Assembly: GCA_905221605.1 (NCBI GenBank)
Contig: CAJNDS010002806.1
Coordinates: forward strand, 122,001-186,000
DNA length: 64,000 nt
Origin: Symbiodinium natans
Lineage: Eukaryota > Sar > Dinophyceae > Suessiales > Symbiodiniaceae
Direction of reading: 5' to 3'
Shown: positions 34,795-45,997 of the stretch, one piece after another
Position numbering within the stretch: the first letter of the stretch is position 1
Layout: every line of letters starts with the position of its first letter
Notes under the pieces: generated by a model
Told to the model about the DNA's origin: nothing
Database searches by the model: none
What the model saw: the letters and a program-made list of their open reading frames with translations, nothing else
Made by a program: the position numbers and the translations under genes

Positions 34795-35038
34795 CTAACA
34801 TGCGAGTTGACCTGCGCTGCCGAGCCCCCGCTGCGACAGCATTTCCTCGCCGGGGGCTCACATCCCCATGAAGCATGTGCACCCTGGATCTTCTTGTCAC
34901 TTGTCACTTACATTCCGGGTGCCTCTTTTGGCACATCTACAGGCCAAGCCATACTCCCTCTTCCGGGCATATGGCCAGCAGCAAGCTCGGCCTTCGTGAA
35001 AGGATCCTAGGAACGCTCAATCTGGGTGTGGGCTCGGC

Positions 35039-35304
35039 ATGGCAACAGATGTACGTTCCTTGCTGATGCTCCTGTTTCTGATGCTTCTGGTCAAGCGGCG
35101 GGGTACCCTCCTTGAAGCTGTGCCTACACTGAGAGCAAGTTTTTTCCAGGTCCAAGCTGGCGAATCTGATGATGTGCCGCCAGCTGGCGCTGCGCCTGCG
35201 CCAGCGAGGAAGCAGGAGAGCCAAATGTCGAGCTTGATTAGCAGAGTTGTTGCTGGAGATCGACTTGTAGAGTTCATTCCAGCCCTTTCCTGCGAGGATA
35301 CAGG
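35039..35304 (+). CDS. Candidate first exon with hydrophobic N-terminus
   Basis: ATG at 35039 opens MATDVRSLLMLLFLMLLVKR, a signal-peptide or anchor-like start, followed by a proline/alanine-rich linker (ESDDVPPAGAAPAPARKQES) and MSSLISRVVAGDRLVEFIP, ending at a GTGAAC donor. An alternative is that the exon starts only at a TTTCCAG acceptor near 35149. It conflicts with a minus-strand gene spanning the same place. Confidence 0.35.
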
Positions 35305-35342
35305 TGAACTGTGTGCATCCAGGTGAAGTTCTCACCCAGGTG

Positions 35343-35580
35343 AGTTCCGTGCTGCGTGGCCGTGCAGACGCGCTGCCTTTTGCATCAGCACACTATACAA
35401 TGTATCGGCTGCAGCACCCAACCTCTGCCAGGTCTTCAATGACTTCCATCCAGTAATCCTGGCGTCTTTGACCCAGAGTGTGCAACGACCGATGTCCTGA
35501 GTACACAATCGAGACTGCAGATCTGTGACTTTGCAGTTGTCATGGGGAGCCGAATCCTTTGCATCAACTGTGCTGATTTT
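35343..35580 (-). CDS. Candidate internal exon, product unknown
   Basis: The minus-strand frame reads STVDAKDSAPHDNCKVTDLQ, TLWVKDARITGWKSLKTWQR, ADTLYSVLMQKAARLHGHAA and ends at a GTGAGA donor near 35343. Strong coding character; unrecognised. Confidence 0.42.
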
Positions 35581-35945
35581 TTGGGAATGGGTTGGGGGGT
35601 GTGTAGGGTTTTGGGGGGGAGGGGCGGGGGAACAGAAGGATAATGAACACATGAAAGAAAAACTAACGACAGAAAGAACGAACGAAGCAAGGAAGGCAAA
35701 CCACATAGACAGATAGCCAGAGACACGCAGCCAGACGGCAAGAAAAAATTGGCACCGCCAAATGCAGAAGTATGAGGGACAAAGGCAAAAGCGCAGCTGC
35801 ATCCCTGAACTCCTAAACCCTAGCCCCCCCAAACCCCCAAGCTGTTGCATCCTTTCCAAACGCCAAGCCCGTCGTGTCCGCAAGTCCCCGGCCCTCCCTC
35901 CCCTCCCTCCCCGCCCGCTCCCCACTCCCTCCCCAAAGCCCGACT
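35581..35945. other. G-rich then C-rich strand-asymmetric tract
   Basis: 35580-35630 has repeated runs of 3-8 G and 35820-35940 has runs of 3-5 C (CCCTCCC words), so G-quadruplex formation is possible on either strand. It lies in a minus-strand intron if the flanking exons are real. Confidence 0.5.
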
Positions 35946-35967
35946 TTTGAACCAGTTCCACGAGCTA

Positions 35968-36090
35968 CCTGGAATGTCTTGTTGCCCAGGTTGTATTCTG
36001 CACTGCAGCCTGCTGCGCAGCTGTTCTTCAAGACGCCGCCAATGGGTGCAGCGTGATGCTTAGTCTTCGTCATCCATGGAGCAGACCCCG
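35968..36090 (-). CDS. Candidate internal exon, product unknown
   Basis: The minus-strand frame reads KHHAAPIGGVLKNSCAAGCS then AEYNLGNKTFQ, ending at a GTAGCT donor. Likely the same minus-strand gene as 34696-36520. Confidence 0.4.
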
Positions 36091-36199
36091 TCAACGTAAG
36101 AATTAAGCCATAAGCTCAGATCTAGTTACAGGCGGTCCGACTGGTTGCGGGTCCAAGAGCTTTTTCCCGCCCGGCATTGTGGTGAAACAACTGGTGAAA

Positions 36200-36520
36200 C
36201 CAGCACTCATCTCGTTGCTCAGAAAGTCCTACACTTGTCGGTTGGATGTAGCTGGGGATTGCCGGGTTGCGGCACACTTCCCAAGCCCCTTCACCCCCGG
36301 ATTGTGTGCGAAGGGATGGTGGAAACCATAAGATGTCGGCCGTTCTTTCTGGGCCCATGTCGGCATGGTTGTTTTCTACTCGTTTCCCCAGAATTTCCCC
36401 ACTATCATCTAGGGATGCTGTTGTATGAACGCTTGCAGCGACTCGGGGCTGTGTCTCAACAGTCCAGTACACGTAACTGGCCCTGGGCGCCTTGTTGCGA
36501 CATCGGGTTTGTGACTGCAA
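36200..36520 (-). CDS. Candidate exon, product unknown
   Basis: The minus-strand frame reads VETQPRVAASVHTTASLDDS, GEILGKRVENNHADMGPERT, ADILWFPPSLRTQSGGEGAW. Acidic, coding-like; a competing plus-strand frame exists. Confidence 0.35.
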
Positions 36521-36754
36521 CAGCAGAGGGATGGGTGGGCCGGGACCTCACAACTTACCGGCACTTTATTTTACAGCCTTCTAAAGATTCTAAAGCTTCA
36601 TTGAGATAGCAGATAGCCCAGTGTAGGGAAAATGCCGTACGTAGCTCAAGGCTATATCTCTTGGCATTTTCTGGGAGCTATGCCATGTTTTGCTATTGTT
36701 ATTCCATTATGATCGTTATTGCTCCTTGGACAATTCCTTAAGACGTCAGAGAAA

Positions 36755-36997
36755 ATGTCCGGGGCAATTCCCCGAACAGCCGGAAAGTGCTCTAGGTTCC
36801 TAGCTGTTTTCTCCAGGCATATTCCAAGGCCACCACAGCTTCACAGAGACGAAACGCCTTCCATCAAATCCGTTGAAAAGCAAGCTGTGAACCTTGCTGT
36901 AGTGGGAGGCGCGGCTCTGGCAAAAGAGGCCCTTTTCATGGCCAGCAAAAGCATGATGAGGTTTGCCCAACCTTCGTGGCTGCCTCGCCAGACGTGA
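36755..36997 (+). CDS. Candidate small protein of 80 residues
   Basis: ATG at 36755 to TGA at 36995-36997. A basic start (SGAIPRTAGKCSRFLAVFSR) could be an organelle-targeting leader; then ETPSIKSVEKQAVNLAVVGG and KEALFMASKSMMRFAQPSWL. Not recognised; further plus-strand coding-like segments follow at 37477-38105. Confidence 0.35.
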   Translation: MSGAIPRTAGKCSRFLAVFSRHIPRPPQLHRDETPSIKSVEKQAVNLAVVGGAALAKEALFMASKSMMRFAQPSWLPRQT

Positions 36998-37476
36998 AGG
37001 TTTCGGGAGAGCCGGGACCTGACAACAGTAAGCAAGGGGCTGTAAGGCAGCTGATCTGTGTGCTCATATGCTGTGTGCAACTCCTGTGTCATCTGCGTAC
37101 AACAACTCAACAGTCAGGCATGCATTTCCCCATCGCTGTAACACCCGTCATGCTCTGGCAGTTCAATGCGCATCCAGTCTGCCCCTAGGTACTTCATGCG
37201 ATGCCGGCCTGCCAAAGTCCCTCAGGACTGGCTTGCTGAGACAGGGATATAGACGCTTGCACAAAGATGCTTGTGTCCAGCGGTTAGATGTGAACGTGGA
37301 GGGAGTCTTGCGGGGTTCCTGCCTCAATTGCCTTGATGTTGGTGAACCAGCTGTCGAATGCTCCTTGCACCGGCTCCAGCAGGACCGACTCGGTATGCAG
37401 CTCTGCAGCACAGTCTTGCTAGCCACAATCACAGGCAAGTCACGACAGTCCGATAAGACAACTCACGCCTAACCTC

Positions 37477-37812
37477 ATGGACGACAGATTTCATTTTCAA
37501 CTAATCCAGAGTTGCATAGTTGTTGCCATGGAAAGTGGCATTCTCGCAAGCTTTGGTGGTGCAGCCAACAAAGCCAAGGCAACTCGCAAGGTAATCGAGC
37601 ATGGCTCTATCAAGCTCTTTGGGAACCACTTCTTCTCCTGTTGCATTTCAAGCACGGCGCAGGCTGCGGCGACCTTCGCTCAGCTTCACCAGACCAGTTC
37701 GTTGGATTTTAAAGACCCTTGTCTTGAGAGGTTCCAGCATGCTTTGTCTGCATCGTTTCAGACTGCTGCATGTTCTGTCATTGCTGATCCCAGTCGGCCC
37801 AACTACTTGTAG
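37477..37812 (+). CDS. Candidate coding region, product unknown
   Basis: Frame with AMESGILASFGGAANKAKAT, RKVIEHGSIKLFGNHFFSCC, HQTSSLDFKDPCLERFQHAL and a TAG at 37810-37812. Coding-like on the plus strand. Confidence 0.35.
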   Translation: MDDRFHFQLIQSCIVVAMESGILASFGGAANKAKATRKVIEHGSIKLFGNHFFSCCISSTAQAAATFAQLHQTSSLDFKDPCLERFQHALSASFQTAACSVIADPSRPNYL

Positions 37813-37859
37813 TTTCTCTTCCGATCTCCTCTGACAGACCGCCTCAACCCCCCTTTTGA

Positions 37860-38105
37860 AAGCAAGCAAAGCAAGCTGAGGCAGCCTCGCCGCGGCTGTC
37901 GGAGGCTCGCAAGACGCTCTTTCAGAGCTGGATGCCTCACGTCAGTCTCACGTCCATTCATGGTTCAAGTATGTTCGCTGAGTTTGTGCAGGCATCAGTG
38001 GACTCAACTGCCTTCATCCTTCCGGGAAAGCTGCAGCGTGCCATAGCATCAAAGGTTGCCTCACAACATCACCTAAGTACCCAATTTATTCTGGGTTCGA
38101 TGTGA
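37860..38105 (+). CDS. Candidate exon, product unknown
   Basis: Open for 81 codons without an early ATG: KQAKQAEAASPRLSEARKTL, FQSWMPHVSLTSIHGSSMFA, EFVQASVDSTAFILPGKLQR. Clear coding character; likely the same gene as the segment at 37477. Confidence 0.4.
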   Translation, partial: KQAKQAEAASPRLSEARKTLFQSWMPHVSLTSIHGSSMFAEFVQASVDSTAFILPGKLQRAIASKVASQHHLSTQFILGSM

Positions 38106-38176
38106 CATTCGGCCTCGCAATCTCTGCAAATGTGTTAGCGGCAGGGTTCATTGAAGTTTGGCCTTCAATCTAGGAG

Positions 38177-38251
38177 GTCTGTACTGAGCCAGTACGTTCC
38201 GCTGCATAGAGGCCTTCAGGACACAGAGCATTCAAGCAGCGAGCGATCAAG
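38177..38251 (+). CDS. Candidate exon, product unknown
   Basis: After GGAG the frame reads SVLSQYVPLHRGLQDTEHSS then SERSR with a GTGTTT donor at 38252. Confidence 0.25.
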
Positions 38252-38254
38252 GTG

Positions 38255-39290
38255 TTTGCCACCCACTGACCACGTGCCTGTCACACCACAAGAAGGCCAC
38301 ACAAAAGAGAGAGCGCGTTGCTTTAGTGCCCTTTAGTGCAATGTGCCACAAGCTCGCTTGTGTCAGTACCAGCTTCGCGGACAAACTTTGCCAGAGGCCC
38401 CGAAATGGTCCTTCACTGAGCGCGGTTCGGATCGGCTCGCGCGGCCTGTGCTCCTCGGAGCTGCAAAGAAGGGGAGTTGTGGCAAAAGGAGTTCTCCAGA
38501 GCCTGGCCAGCTGCTTGCATTTCATACACATTCCATATTTCATGTCAGCTATCGCATACATATATGTATATATATATGTATATATGTATAAATCTGTATA
38601 AAGTTTCATACCGTCTGGCTGCCTGGCTTGGAAGCCTTACCCACCAAGCACCTCACACCTAATAGTAGCCTCTTTCTCTGTTATGCTACAGCCCCCCAAA
38701 AGGCCCCAGACTCTTAGGGTCCCTGAGCCCATGGAGGCCCGGGCCTGGCACCTACGAGGCAAGGGGGATTCGGTGCAGGACTGGGATTCTGTCTTGGCGA
38801 ATCCCTGGGTAGGGTCGTTCGACGGTTGCATCAACTCGCTCACACTTCCTGTTGGGTCTCCTTGCATCTGCTATTGTCACCTATTTAAAAGGCATCCCCC
38901 GCATGTGCCAAAGCCTTCGCAGCTTGTCAAGCTTCTGTGGCTCCTTGCAACTTGTGGGAGTTTGTATATGTCCTGGGCCAAACAGGATTTGGGGGGACCT
39001 TTGGCCTGATATGTCAGGGATTTAAGGTCACCGGATGTCACCGGGGGAGGGCCTAAGGGCCTGTCTGCGAGAAGTGTAAGCCCAACGTGGAGATAGATTC
39101 TGCAAGGCTGTCTGACCCTGCAGCTTGCAAATCCCCCAGATTTCGAATCGGCCGTGCCACCTTCAAGGGGCTTGTAGCAGTCGTGGCGAGTCGTGGCAGG
39201 TGTCAGCTGCAGAAACCGCAGCCAAGCAGCTGGGATGGCATTCTGTCTCCAGTACATTAACCATGAGGAACCAGAGCCGTTTCACTTGTG
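38255..39290. other. No firm gene; AT microsatellite at 38555-38600
   Basis: A TATG/TATA run lies at 38555-38600. Plus-strand frames at 38683-39009 and 39125-39361 are weak candidates. Confidence 0.3.
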
Positions 39291-39299
39291 ATGTTTTGC

Positions 39300-39669
39300 T
39301 CAAGATGCCCCACATCCTAAAGACTTGGAGAGCTCAGCTGAGCTCAGCGAATCTTCACTGAGGACATTCCAGCGGCCTCCCAAGTTCAGTTTCGGATCCG
39401 CCGGCCGGAACCTGGTGGCTTCAAAGTCAAAGCCCTGCAAGGCACGCAAGGCTTCTTCTGTGATCTTCCATTTGGTCTTCCATGTCTTGCACTGTCTTGG
39501 CCTTAGCGCCAACGGAAGTAACCCTTCGGCGCCCTCGACTTGCCTTTGAGACCATGAGCTCCGCATGTCGAAGACCCTCGATGTGCATTCGTAGTCCTAC
39601 AAACATCCTATACATTCCTGTCTGCTGACGGTCTGAGCCGTGCCCTCGCCCATGCTTGTCTTCGTTCAT
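39300..39669 (-). CDS. Candidate minus-strand coding region in two overlapping frames
   Basis: The upstream part reads best in one frame (VGLRMHIEGLRHAELMVSKA, KAKTVQDMEDQMEDHRR) and the downstream part in another (ITEEALRALQGFDFEATRFR, KLNLGGRWNVLSEDSLSSAE). This implies an unseen intron or a frameshift around 39440-39480. Confidence 0.33.
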
Positions 39670-40210
39670 CTGTGCATGGAGGCGGAGACCCCAGGGCCCG
39701 GCACGCCACTTGTAAGCATCAGGCCCGCATGACTACGCCGTCTGTACGTTCAGCGCTTTGTGGAGCTTGGTAGGATATGCTGAGGATCCTGAAGATTGGC
39801 GATTAAAGTATCAGGCATTTGTACGAGTGCTCTTACAGCACAGGAGGCACACCGTAACCGCCCGAAGAAAGAAGCCCTTGGGCATAGCATCCGCGAACTC
39901 TGGATTTTTCGATCCACTGAACTATGCGATCTGAGGTATGGCGGGCATTACACCACTTTCGGCTACTGAAAAATCAGCCTATATCAGCCTGAGGTTGTTT
40001 CACCGTTAGGCGGAGGGTACGTGCAGTTACATGCAGGCTCCTCCCATCCAGCAGACCTGCCTACCCAGCGCAAGACTGCCCAAGCTGCGGACAGGAAGCT
40101 TCATTTCATCTAGGCCTCACTGGTAAATATCTGGCTTTACGACGTTTTCGTATTTGGGCTGGTGGGCACCCACAAGAATCTTTAGGCTTGCGCCTTTGGC
40201 GCAAGATCTT

Positions 40211-40480
40211 CTACCAGACTGGCGCGTATGGATTTGTGGAGACCTGAAGGGTACTCTTCTTGCGTGCTTCATGTGGGGTAGCTGAAAGGGCTTCTGAACG
40301 ATTCTGTACGTGTATTTGAAAATATAATAAGCCACAGCACTGCAAACTGCAAAGGGAGTCAAAGTTGTGATGCGTTCTGCGCTCTTTCAGATGCTGACTG
40401 CGAAGACACTCGCGACATATCTTTGAGTCCAGCATGTCCTGGTGACCCGCGGCATGTCCTGCCACTATCCTAAGCCTGTC
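40211..40480 (-). CDS. Candidate C-terminal exon, product unknown
   Basis: The minus-strand frame reads HQDMLDSKICRECLRSQHLK, QNRSEALSATPHEARKKSTL, QVSTNPYAPVW and stop. Coding-like; not recognised. Confidence 0.35.
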   Translation of the reverse strand, partial: DRLRIVAGHAAGHQDMLDSKICRECLRSQHLKERRTHHNFDSLCSLQCCGLLYFQIHVQNRSEALSATPHEARKKSTLQVSTNPYAPVW

Positions 40481-41134
40481 ACGCGCGGGCAGCCGACAAT
40501 AAACGTTCGCAAAAAGCGCTCTGGGCCAGGGCATAAATGCTTCTCGATCTTGCATGCCCCTGACAGATACGTTCCATCCCTCTTCGCAGGTTGCGCAAGA
40601 CAGCCAGAACGTCGAGAGGCCAGTACGTCTGCGCAGACATAAGTGTCGAGTCATTAAAGGGGGGCATTGAGGTTGCGGGCTGCAGGCTGCGAGGGCTTTG
40701 GATGCTGGAGTCTAAGCGCGTGCGTTTTGCAAAAGTTTTTTCTGGGAATGCCTGGACTGCAATGAATTGTATGTATTTGTCGGAGGTTTCTGTGCAGTGT
40801 GCACGAGATTTGACTTCCTACTCGTAGCAAGACTTCCAGACCTTGAATTCTCGTGGCTGGTTCTTGCAAGTAATAGTCTTCACAAGCTGTGTGATGCCGC
40901 ATGACCCGGATTCTGACAACAATTGCCACTCGCCGCAGCTGCCCAGAACACTGCTGCGCGGGAGGCTGTGGGTGCTCAGTGAGGAACTCACCGGTATCCA
41001 GTCATGCATATGACCATTCCATGAGCAGCACAAGCTGCGCGAACTACCCTTCCAATTTTCCAACGACATCGTTGGTTCGTGCCATGCGCAGAAGTGTCGT
41101 GGCAAACCGCCAGGGACGTGGTCGAGAGTCCTAC

Positions 41135-41195
41135 CTGTCCGGGTCGATAGTGTTGTCCACCAACTGGAGTTCATCTTCAATTAAATGAAGGACTC
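41135..41195 (-). CDS. Candidate exon, product unknown
   Basis: The minus strand has CTAAG then GVLHLIEDELQLVDNTIDPD and a GTAGGA donor-like site. Reading on in the same frame past the TAG gives RFATTLLRMARTNDVVGKLE, also coding-like, so this may instead be a gene broken by a stop. Confidence 0.33.
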
Positions 41196-41494
41196 CTTAG
41201 GACACTCCTCGATGTTTCACCGGGCCAAGTGGACTGGGACAGACCAGTCTTTGCCAAAGTTACTTGCACTTGGCCAAGAGGAAGAAACTCCAGATTGAAG
41301 CACGATTTCTTGGGGCTTGTAGGCATCTTTGTCAGTGTGGATGCTGAAATATTTTGCAGTCTCCTGGTTTTCTGCTCTTCAGCGTGGCCGTATTGCAACA
41401 AGTATGTGCCACGGAGGCAAGGCGCTTGGCAGCTGCACTGCAAGTTCCCTCAACATGTGCATTGTACGGATTTACAGTCAGCAGCTATATATGC

Positions 41495-41527
41495 TACCAT
41501 ATATATATACATATGTATATACATATG

Positions 41528-41581
<54 letters not shown>

Positions 41582-41622
41582 ATATAGATGGAAGTATATA
41601 TATATATATGGAAATATAGCAA
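41495..41622. repeat. (TA)n / (TATG)n microsatellite
   Basis: Long TATATA and ACATATGTATA runs. Confidence 0.95.
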
Positions 41623-42135
41623 TAGGCTAGTTTTATAGATGAATACAATAATTAGTCACAAAAACGGAAAATATATGTACATATGTATAAGCTTATGCTA
41701 CATGGTATGCATAAAATACACTCTTTTGCTCGGGCCAGCCATGATGCACCCAGCCATGCGTGGCTTGCGGCAGCTGTCCACCGCAAGGTCACTTCAGCAA
41801 TGGTCTGTCGGAACGCTACACTACCGTTTTAGTCGCAGTGCAAGATTTCTTTAACTGTATTTTATCAAGAAGCGATTCATGACACGCTGCCATCAGATGA
41901 AGTAGGCTGCCGCAACTGGAGCCATTCAAGGTCAAGCCCAGATTGGGATGGTTATATCACAAACGCTCTTTTTCAAGCTTGAACTTCGAATTCAAGAAAA
42001 GCCGTGTGGCGATCAGATGGCACAACTAGCCGGAAGCCATTGCAGTTCAGTATAGTCACATACAGAGGCTAATGTTTTGGAATGTCACCTCCATCGGCCG
42101 CCCCGGCACACCAGAAGTAGTCCGTGGGCAGCTGA

Positions 42136-42178
42136 TGGCTTCGCCGATGGCTGCGCCGATGGCTTCGCCAATGGCTTC
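42136..42178. repeat. Tandem 15-mer GATGGCTTCGCC-like
   Basis: Three adjacent units of GATGGCTKCGCC(A/G) with small changes. Confidence 0.75.
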
Positions 42179-42675
42179 CAGTGTTTCGAGGCCTTCGAGA
42201 CATCCCAAAACTGCAGTGGCAATGCTTCCCAGAGATCACCCACAATAACCCTGCATCCCAAAGTCTCCCCTGGGCTGAAAGTCTGGGATCCAGGTTCTTA
42301 GCCTCTAGAGAGCATTTTGGCATCACTGACACATATTGACACGATCTCGTAGCATGAAGTTGTGTCTTTCCATTGGCATTGGCCGAACCCTTGTGCTCGT
42401 AGGTTGGAGCGCGCGACAGCCGACAAAAGCGAGGCGTCGGCATGCGTGAGTGGCCATGAATTCAGCCATACACGTCGCTTAGCTGATAAGCATTGAGCTG
42501 CGCAACAGCATAGCGGAACGGGGCTGCATGACGATTTGGCCGCAGGTATCAGCACTGCGCGGTTCCGACCCTGCTCTCAGCTCGTCTCCGCCACTTTGGC
42601 CAACGGGGCTTCCTCCTCTCGTGCAGCGTTCATGTCAAGCTGTACGGCAGAGCTATTTCCGATTGTTCTGCTTAG

Positions 42676-42785
42676 GTACCATGCTTTCTCGAGAGCTCCG
42701 AGCAAGCTGGCAAGCACAGGGTGCAATTGTCAAAGATTTTCCGCATCTCATGGGTTTGAAAATCTTGGCGGTTTCTCTGCGCTAG
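42676..42785 (+). CDS. Candidate C-terminal exon, product unknown
   Basis: After GCTTAG the phase-1 frame reads TMLSRELRASWQAQGAIVKD then FPHLMGLKILAVSLR and TAG. Strong coding character; not recognised. Confidence 0.38.
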
Positions 42786-42860
42786 GCTCACTAGAACCTT
42801 GAGGAGCCTAGATGGGGTTTCGCTGCAATTGTAACAGGCCACCGGGCCGGGCTGTGGCAG

Positions 42861-42944
42861 GGGGCTGTGCATGATCCAGAATTGGAACGCAAATTTATCC
42901 GACGTGATGCGGCCTTAGTGTCTCAGTTCACAGTGATTTCTCAG
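42861..42944 (+). CDS. Candidate internal exon, product unknown
   Basis: After TGGCAG the frame reads GAVHDPELERKFIRRDAALV then SQFTVISQ and meets a GTGTGG donor. The DPELERKF pattern recalls the N-terminal segment of some protist membrane cyclases, but this is only a resemblance. Confidence 0.4.
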
Positions 42945-43604
42945 GTGTGGTGTTGGGGCGCCCTCGCAAGTGGCCTGGACCCGAGGCTGGCTAGCGAGGG
43001 TTCAGCAGCGGGAGCCCTTAACTTCAGCTTTTGCGAGTTGAAAAAAGCTTTCAGCTATCGAAGATTCTACTGTTCTCACTTGGGCCAAGCGCAAATGTCC
43101 TACTTGGGTTCATGACCATGTGGGCTGCAGAAGTATTGCGATTGGCCTCAGTGCTAGACATGCGCGCAACACATGAAGCTGTTATATATTGAACGCGCGC
43201 CATTCTGCCTGGAACCAGGGCTTCCCGACCACCGTCAGGCTACTCTGGGACGACGAGGTGCAATCGGAAGATGCTACAGATCGCATGAGCTCGCTACAGT
43301 GCTAAATTTTTAAAGTCTTGCAGAATGTTACGGCACATGTACTGCAAGATTCTGCGCTGTTTCGTAGTTGACCACTCCTTGCGGTAACTTTCCGGGGCTT
43401 AGTCATTCAATGCTGGCCATTACCAGTATGTTTCTTGATCCTCTTGTAAACATCTCAAGTTTGCCAATTCTTCGAAGTGTCCACAGCTGCGGGTCATGCT
43501 CCTCCCCAAAGACCCAGAGAGCATTCATGAGAGAGCATTCCCTGTAGTGCGAACAGTGATGCGAACTGCTGCAAAACTGCGAGCGGCTACGTTTGTTTGT
43601 CGCA

Positions 43605-43780
43605 GGCTCTGCACGTATGCTGGGAGCTGGAGGGAGAGACGAAGGCAGCGATCGATGAGCTTCGTCAGAACAGTGGGAAGCAGCAGGGCCACAAATGGGG
43701 CACAGGGTCAGCACAAGACCCGAAGACTAAGGCTTCCTTGGTGGAGCCTTCTGTCCTCGAAGGGCTCGAGGCATGGTTTC
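43605..43780 (+). CDS. Candidate internal exon, product unknown
   Basis: After CGCAG the frame reads ALHVCWELEGETKAAIDELR, QNSGKQQGHKWGTGSAQDPK, TKASLVEPSVLEGLEAW. Coding-like; borders not fixed. Confidence 0.35.
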
Positions 43781-44040
43781 TGAGAAATTGCCACTTTAAT
43801 GCCTCGTTGGTAAAAAACCCGTAAACATCGAGCCCTGACAGGAAGGGCGAGTCCCAGCGGAGATGCGCTCGGTGCTTCTGGACGAGCGAGTGGAGTGTTT
43901 CTTATGGCAACCAGGCAGATTGACAAGGATACTTGTGGCCACAGAATGCACCAATTACCAATACTGTACTGGTAGAGGTCTGTTGCGTAGGCAGTAGGCC
44001 TTTGGCCTTGTACTGTGCAGTCGTGGCAGTCTCTCGGCTC

Positions 44041-44140
44041 AGATGGCACGCCTGCTGCGGTTGGTCAGACTTACTATGCCTTCGAGATCAACTTTGATGG
44101 GAAGGCGAGCCAGAAGCCATTATTGACTGTATCCTAGACC
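44041..44140 (+). CDS. Candidate exon, product unknown
   Basis: After GGCTCAG the frame reads DGTPAAVGQTYYAFEINFDG then KASQKPLLTVS and TAG. A further coding-like frame follows at 44155-44412 (RAVFNGHFDFHWDSSDAVKA). Confidence 0.35.
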
Positions 44141-44899
44141 GCATACATGGCCTCATGTTGAGCAAGAAGGCTTTGACAAACCGCGCAGTGTTCAACGGCC
44201 ACTTCGACTTTCACTGGGACTCCTCCGATGCAGTCAAGGCCGGAGCAGCTCTAGCTCATGGAACGCTCATGGGACGATGTGAAGTTAACAGTACTGCGAG
44301 GCTTCGACTCTGCTGCTGGCTGTTGGCCATTGCGATTCTGCGTGACTCTGTCCAGCATTATCTAGGAGTCTATGCAGTCCAGGCGAGCATGCTCCACCCT
44401 TGTTGGGTTTGACACCTCATGTAAACGTTCAGCCACATTGGGCAGCTCGCCTTGCTCCCGCCGGCCAGCAGAGCTGCGTAGCATCACCACATGAGACATC
44501 TCATGCAAGGTTGGGTGATGTGGATGGGCGAGGGATTCCGGGCCAAACGGGATGGCGAGACTTTCGAGGGAGGGGTGCAAGTTTCGCCAGGCCCCACGCT
44601 GTTATTGGTTCGTTGCATTTGCTATTTGCACTCGTGCGGCCGTAAATGCATCACAGCTGCAAAACCCATGTCAGCTGTGCGTGTTTCAGCCGGTTGCCCT
44701 AGCAAACACAAACTATGTTAAGGAGCCCGCTGCCCACCGCAGAAGCACCTGCACCCGCGAAGCGTGTGGCCGCGTGGCGGCGTTTGTGCATCTCGATCAG
44801 CAGCACTGACATTCAGCTGACTGCGTGCGTGTTCCAATGAGGTGATTGCTAAGTTCCGGTGGCGGGCGATGAACATCGACCCATGGCCCCAATGGCAGT

Positions 44900-45148
44900 G
44901 TGGTGCAAACGGTGCCAACTTCCCGGCAGTTTCGACACATGACACCTGTCACGAGCTCGTGGATTCTGGTGGGAAGCGGAAGCCGAGGATCCGGCAAAAG
45001 AGCTCCGAATCGGCCTCCATCGGGCCCAGCACGGCAACATGTCAGCGGCTGCTTCGATTGGGCGGGAGGCGTCGGAGGCGCTGCTACGGGGGATGCTCGG
45101 CTTCCAACATGCCGCGCTTTAAAACTTGAAGAGCATGAAGTTTTCTGA
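44900..45148 (+). CDS. Candidate C-terminal coding region, product unknown
   Basis: Frame ending SGSRGSGKRAPNRPPSGPAR, GDARLPTCRALKLEEHEVF and TGA. Low-complexity, coding-like; weak. Confidence 0.25.
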   Translation: MVQTVPTSRQFRHMTPVTSSWILVGSGSRGSGKRAPNRPPSGPARQHVSGCFDWAGGVGGAATGDARLPTCRALKLEEHEVF

Positions 45149-45829
45149 GGCTACCACTGTACCATCCTGCTGTACATTGCTGTACCCACACTCGAGTAGA
45201 CCTCAGGATGATCTGGACAACATTTGTCGACCCCGGAGACGCAGAAGCACCTTTGTGCCGAAGGGGACAGTACAGAATGAGCCGGCATCCCCCCTTTTTT
45301 CCATTCCGATTGGTGGCATGGCATGGGCGCTCAGACCGTTGTCGTTAGGCCCGCTAGGCTGTGAATGACTGGCATGTGCTGAGCCAAGGTAAACTTCCAT
45401 CGTAGCACCCTCTTCGCGAAGTTGCGGCTGCAGCCCGAAAGTGGCTCGACACCAGAGCCGGATGAAAGCCTTTAAAAACAAAAGTCAGCAAGGGCCCAGT
45501 GGGCAGATGGGCAACTCAGGGAGGGACACTGGCTGCAGGTAGTATACTTAGTATACTTAGTGTACTTTGTATGCTTCCAAGCCTGCCTTCCAAGCTGGCA
45601 CAGTGTAGCAGCATCCTACTAGTAGACTCCTGGACCATGCTGGGCAGAGAGTTCTGCTATGTGCTGCTTGTCAAGGCGCTGACATCAACTGCTCCTGCTG
45701 TGCAGCGCGACTCTTCTCCTCGAAGGCCATATTCACGTGTGAGCTGTCTTTTGAATTATGTCTACGATTGCCCGTCCCGCGAAGGCACTTCGTGTGGTCG
45801 ATTCTCCACGTCCGTTGCTTGATGAGTGC

Positions 45830-45997
45830 CCTCCAGGCTGCGTCCTTGTGGTAGCTTTGAAGTTTCTTAGGTTTTCTTTCTTGCACGCTTGGTCTGGCTT
45901 CGTTGGCTGCTTCGTCGCAAGCATGTTCTGACGCAAGCTCCTCACCAGGCTCGCTGCTGATACGGGCAAGGTATGCATCCTTGTGTGGCTCTGACAT
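45830..45997 (-). CDS. Candidate first exon, product unknown
   Basis: A minus-strand ATG at 45995-45997 opens MSEPHKDAYLARISSEPGEE, LASEHACDEAANEARPSVQE, RKPKKLQSYHKDAAWRAL. Strong coding character, hydrophilic. No family is recognised. Confidence 0.4.

Noticed and set aside
35581-35961. Minus-strand extension with apparent transmembrane segment
   Set aside because: Lies upstream of a good acceptor and crosses a low-complexity purine/pyrimidine tract; more likely intron.
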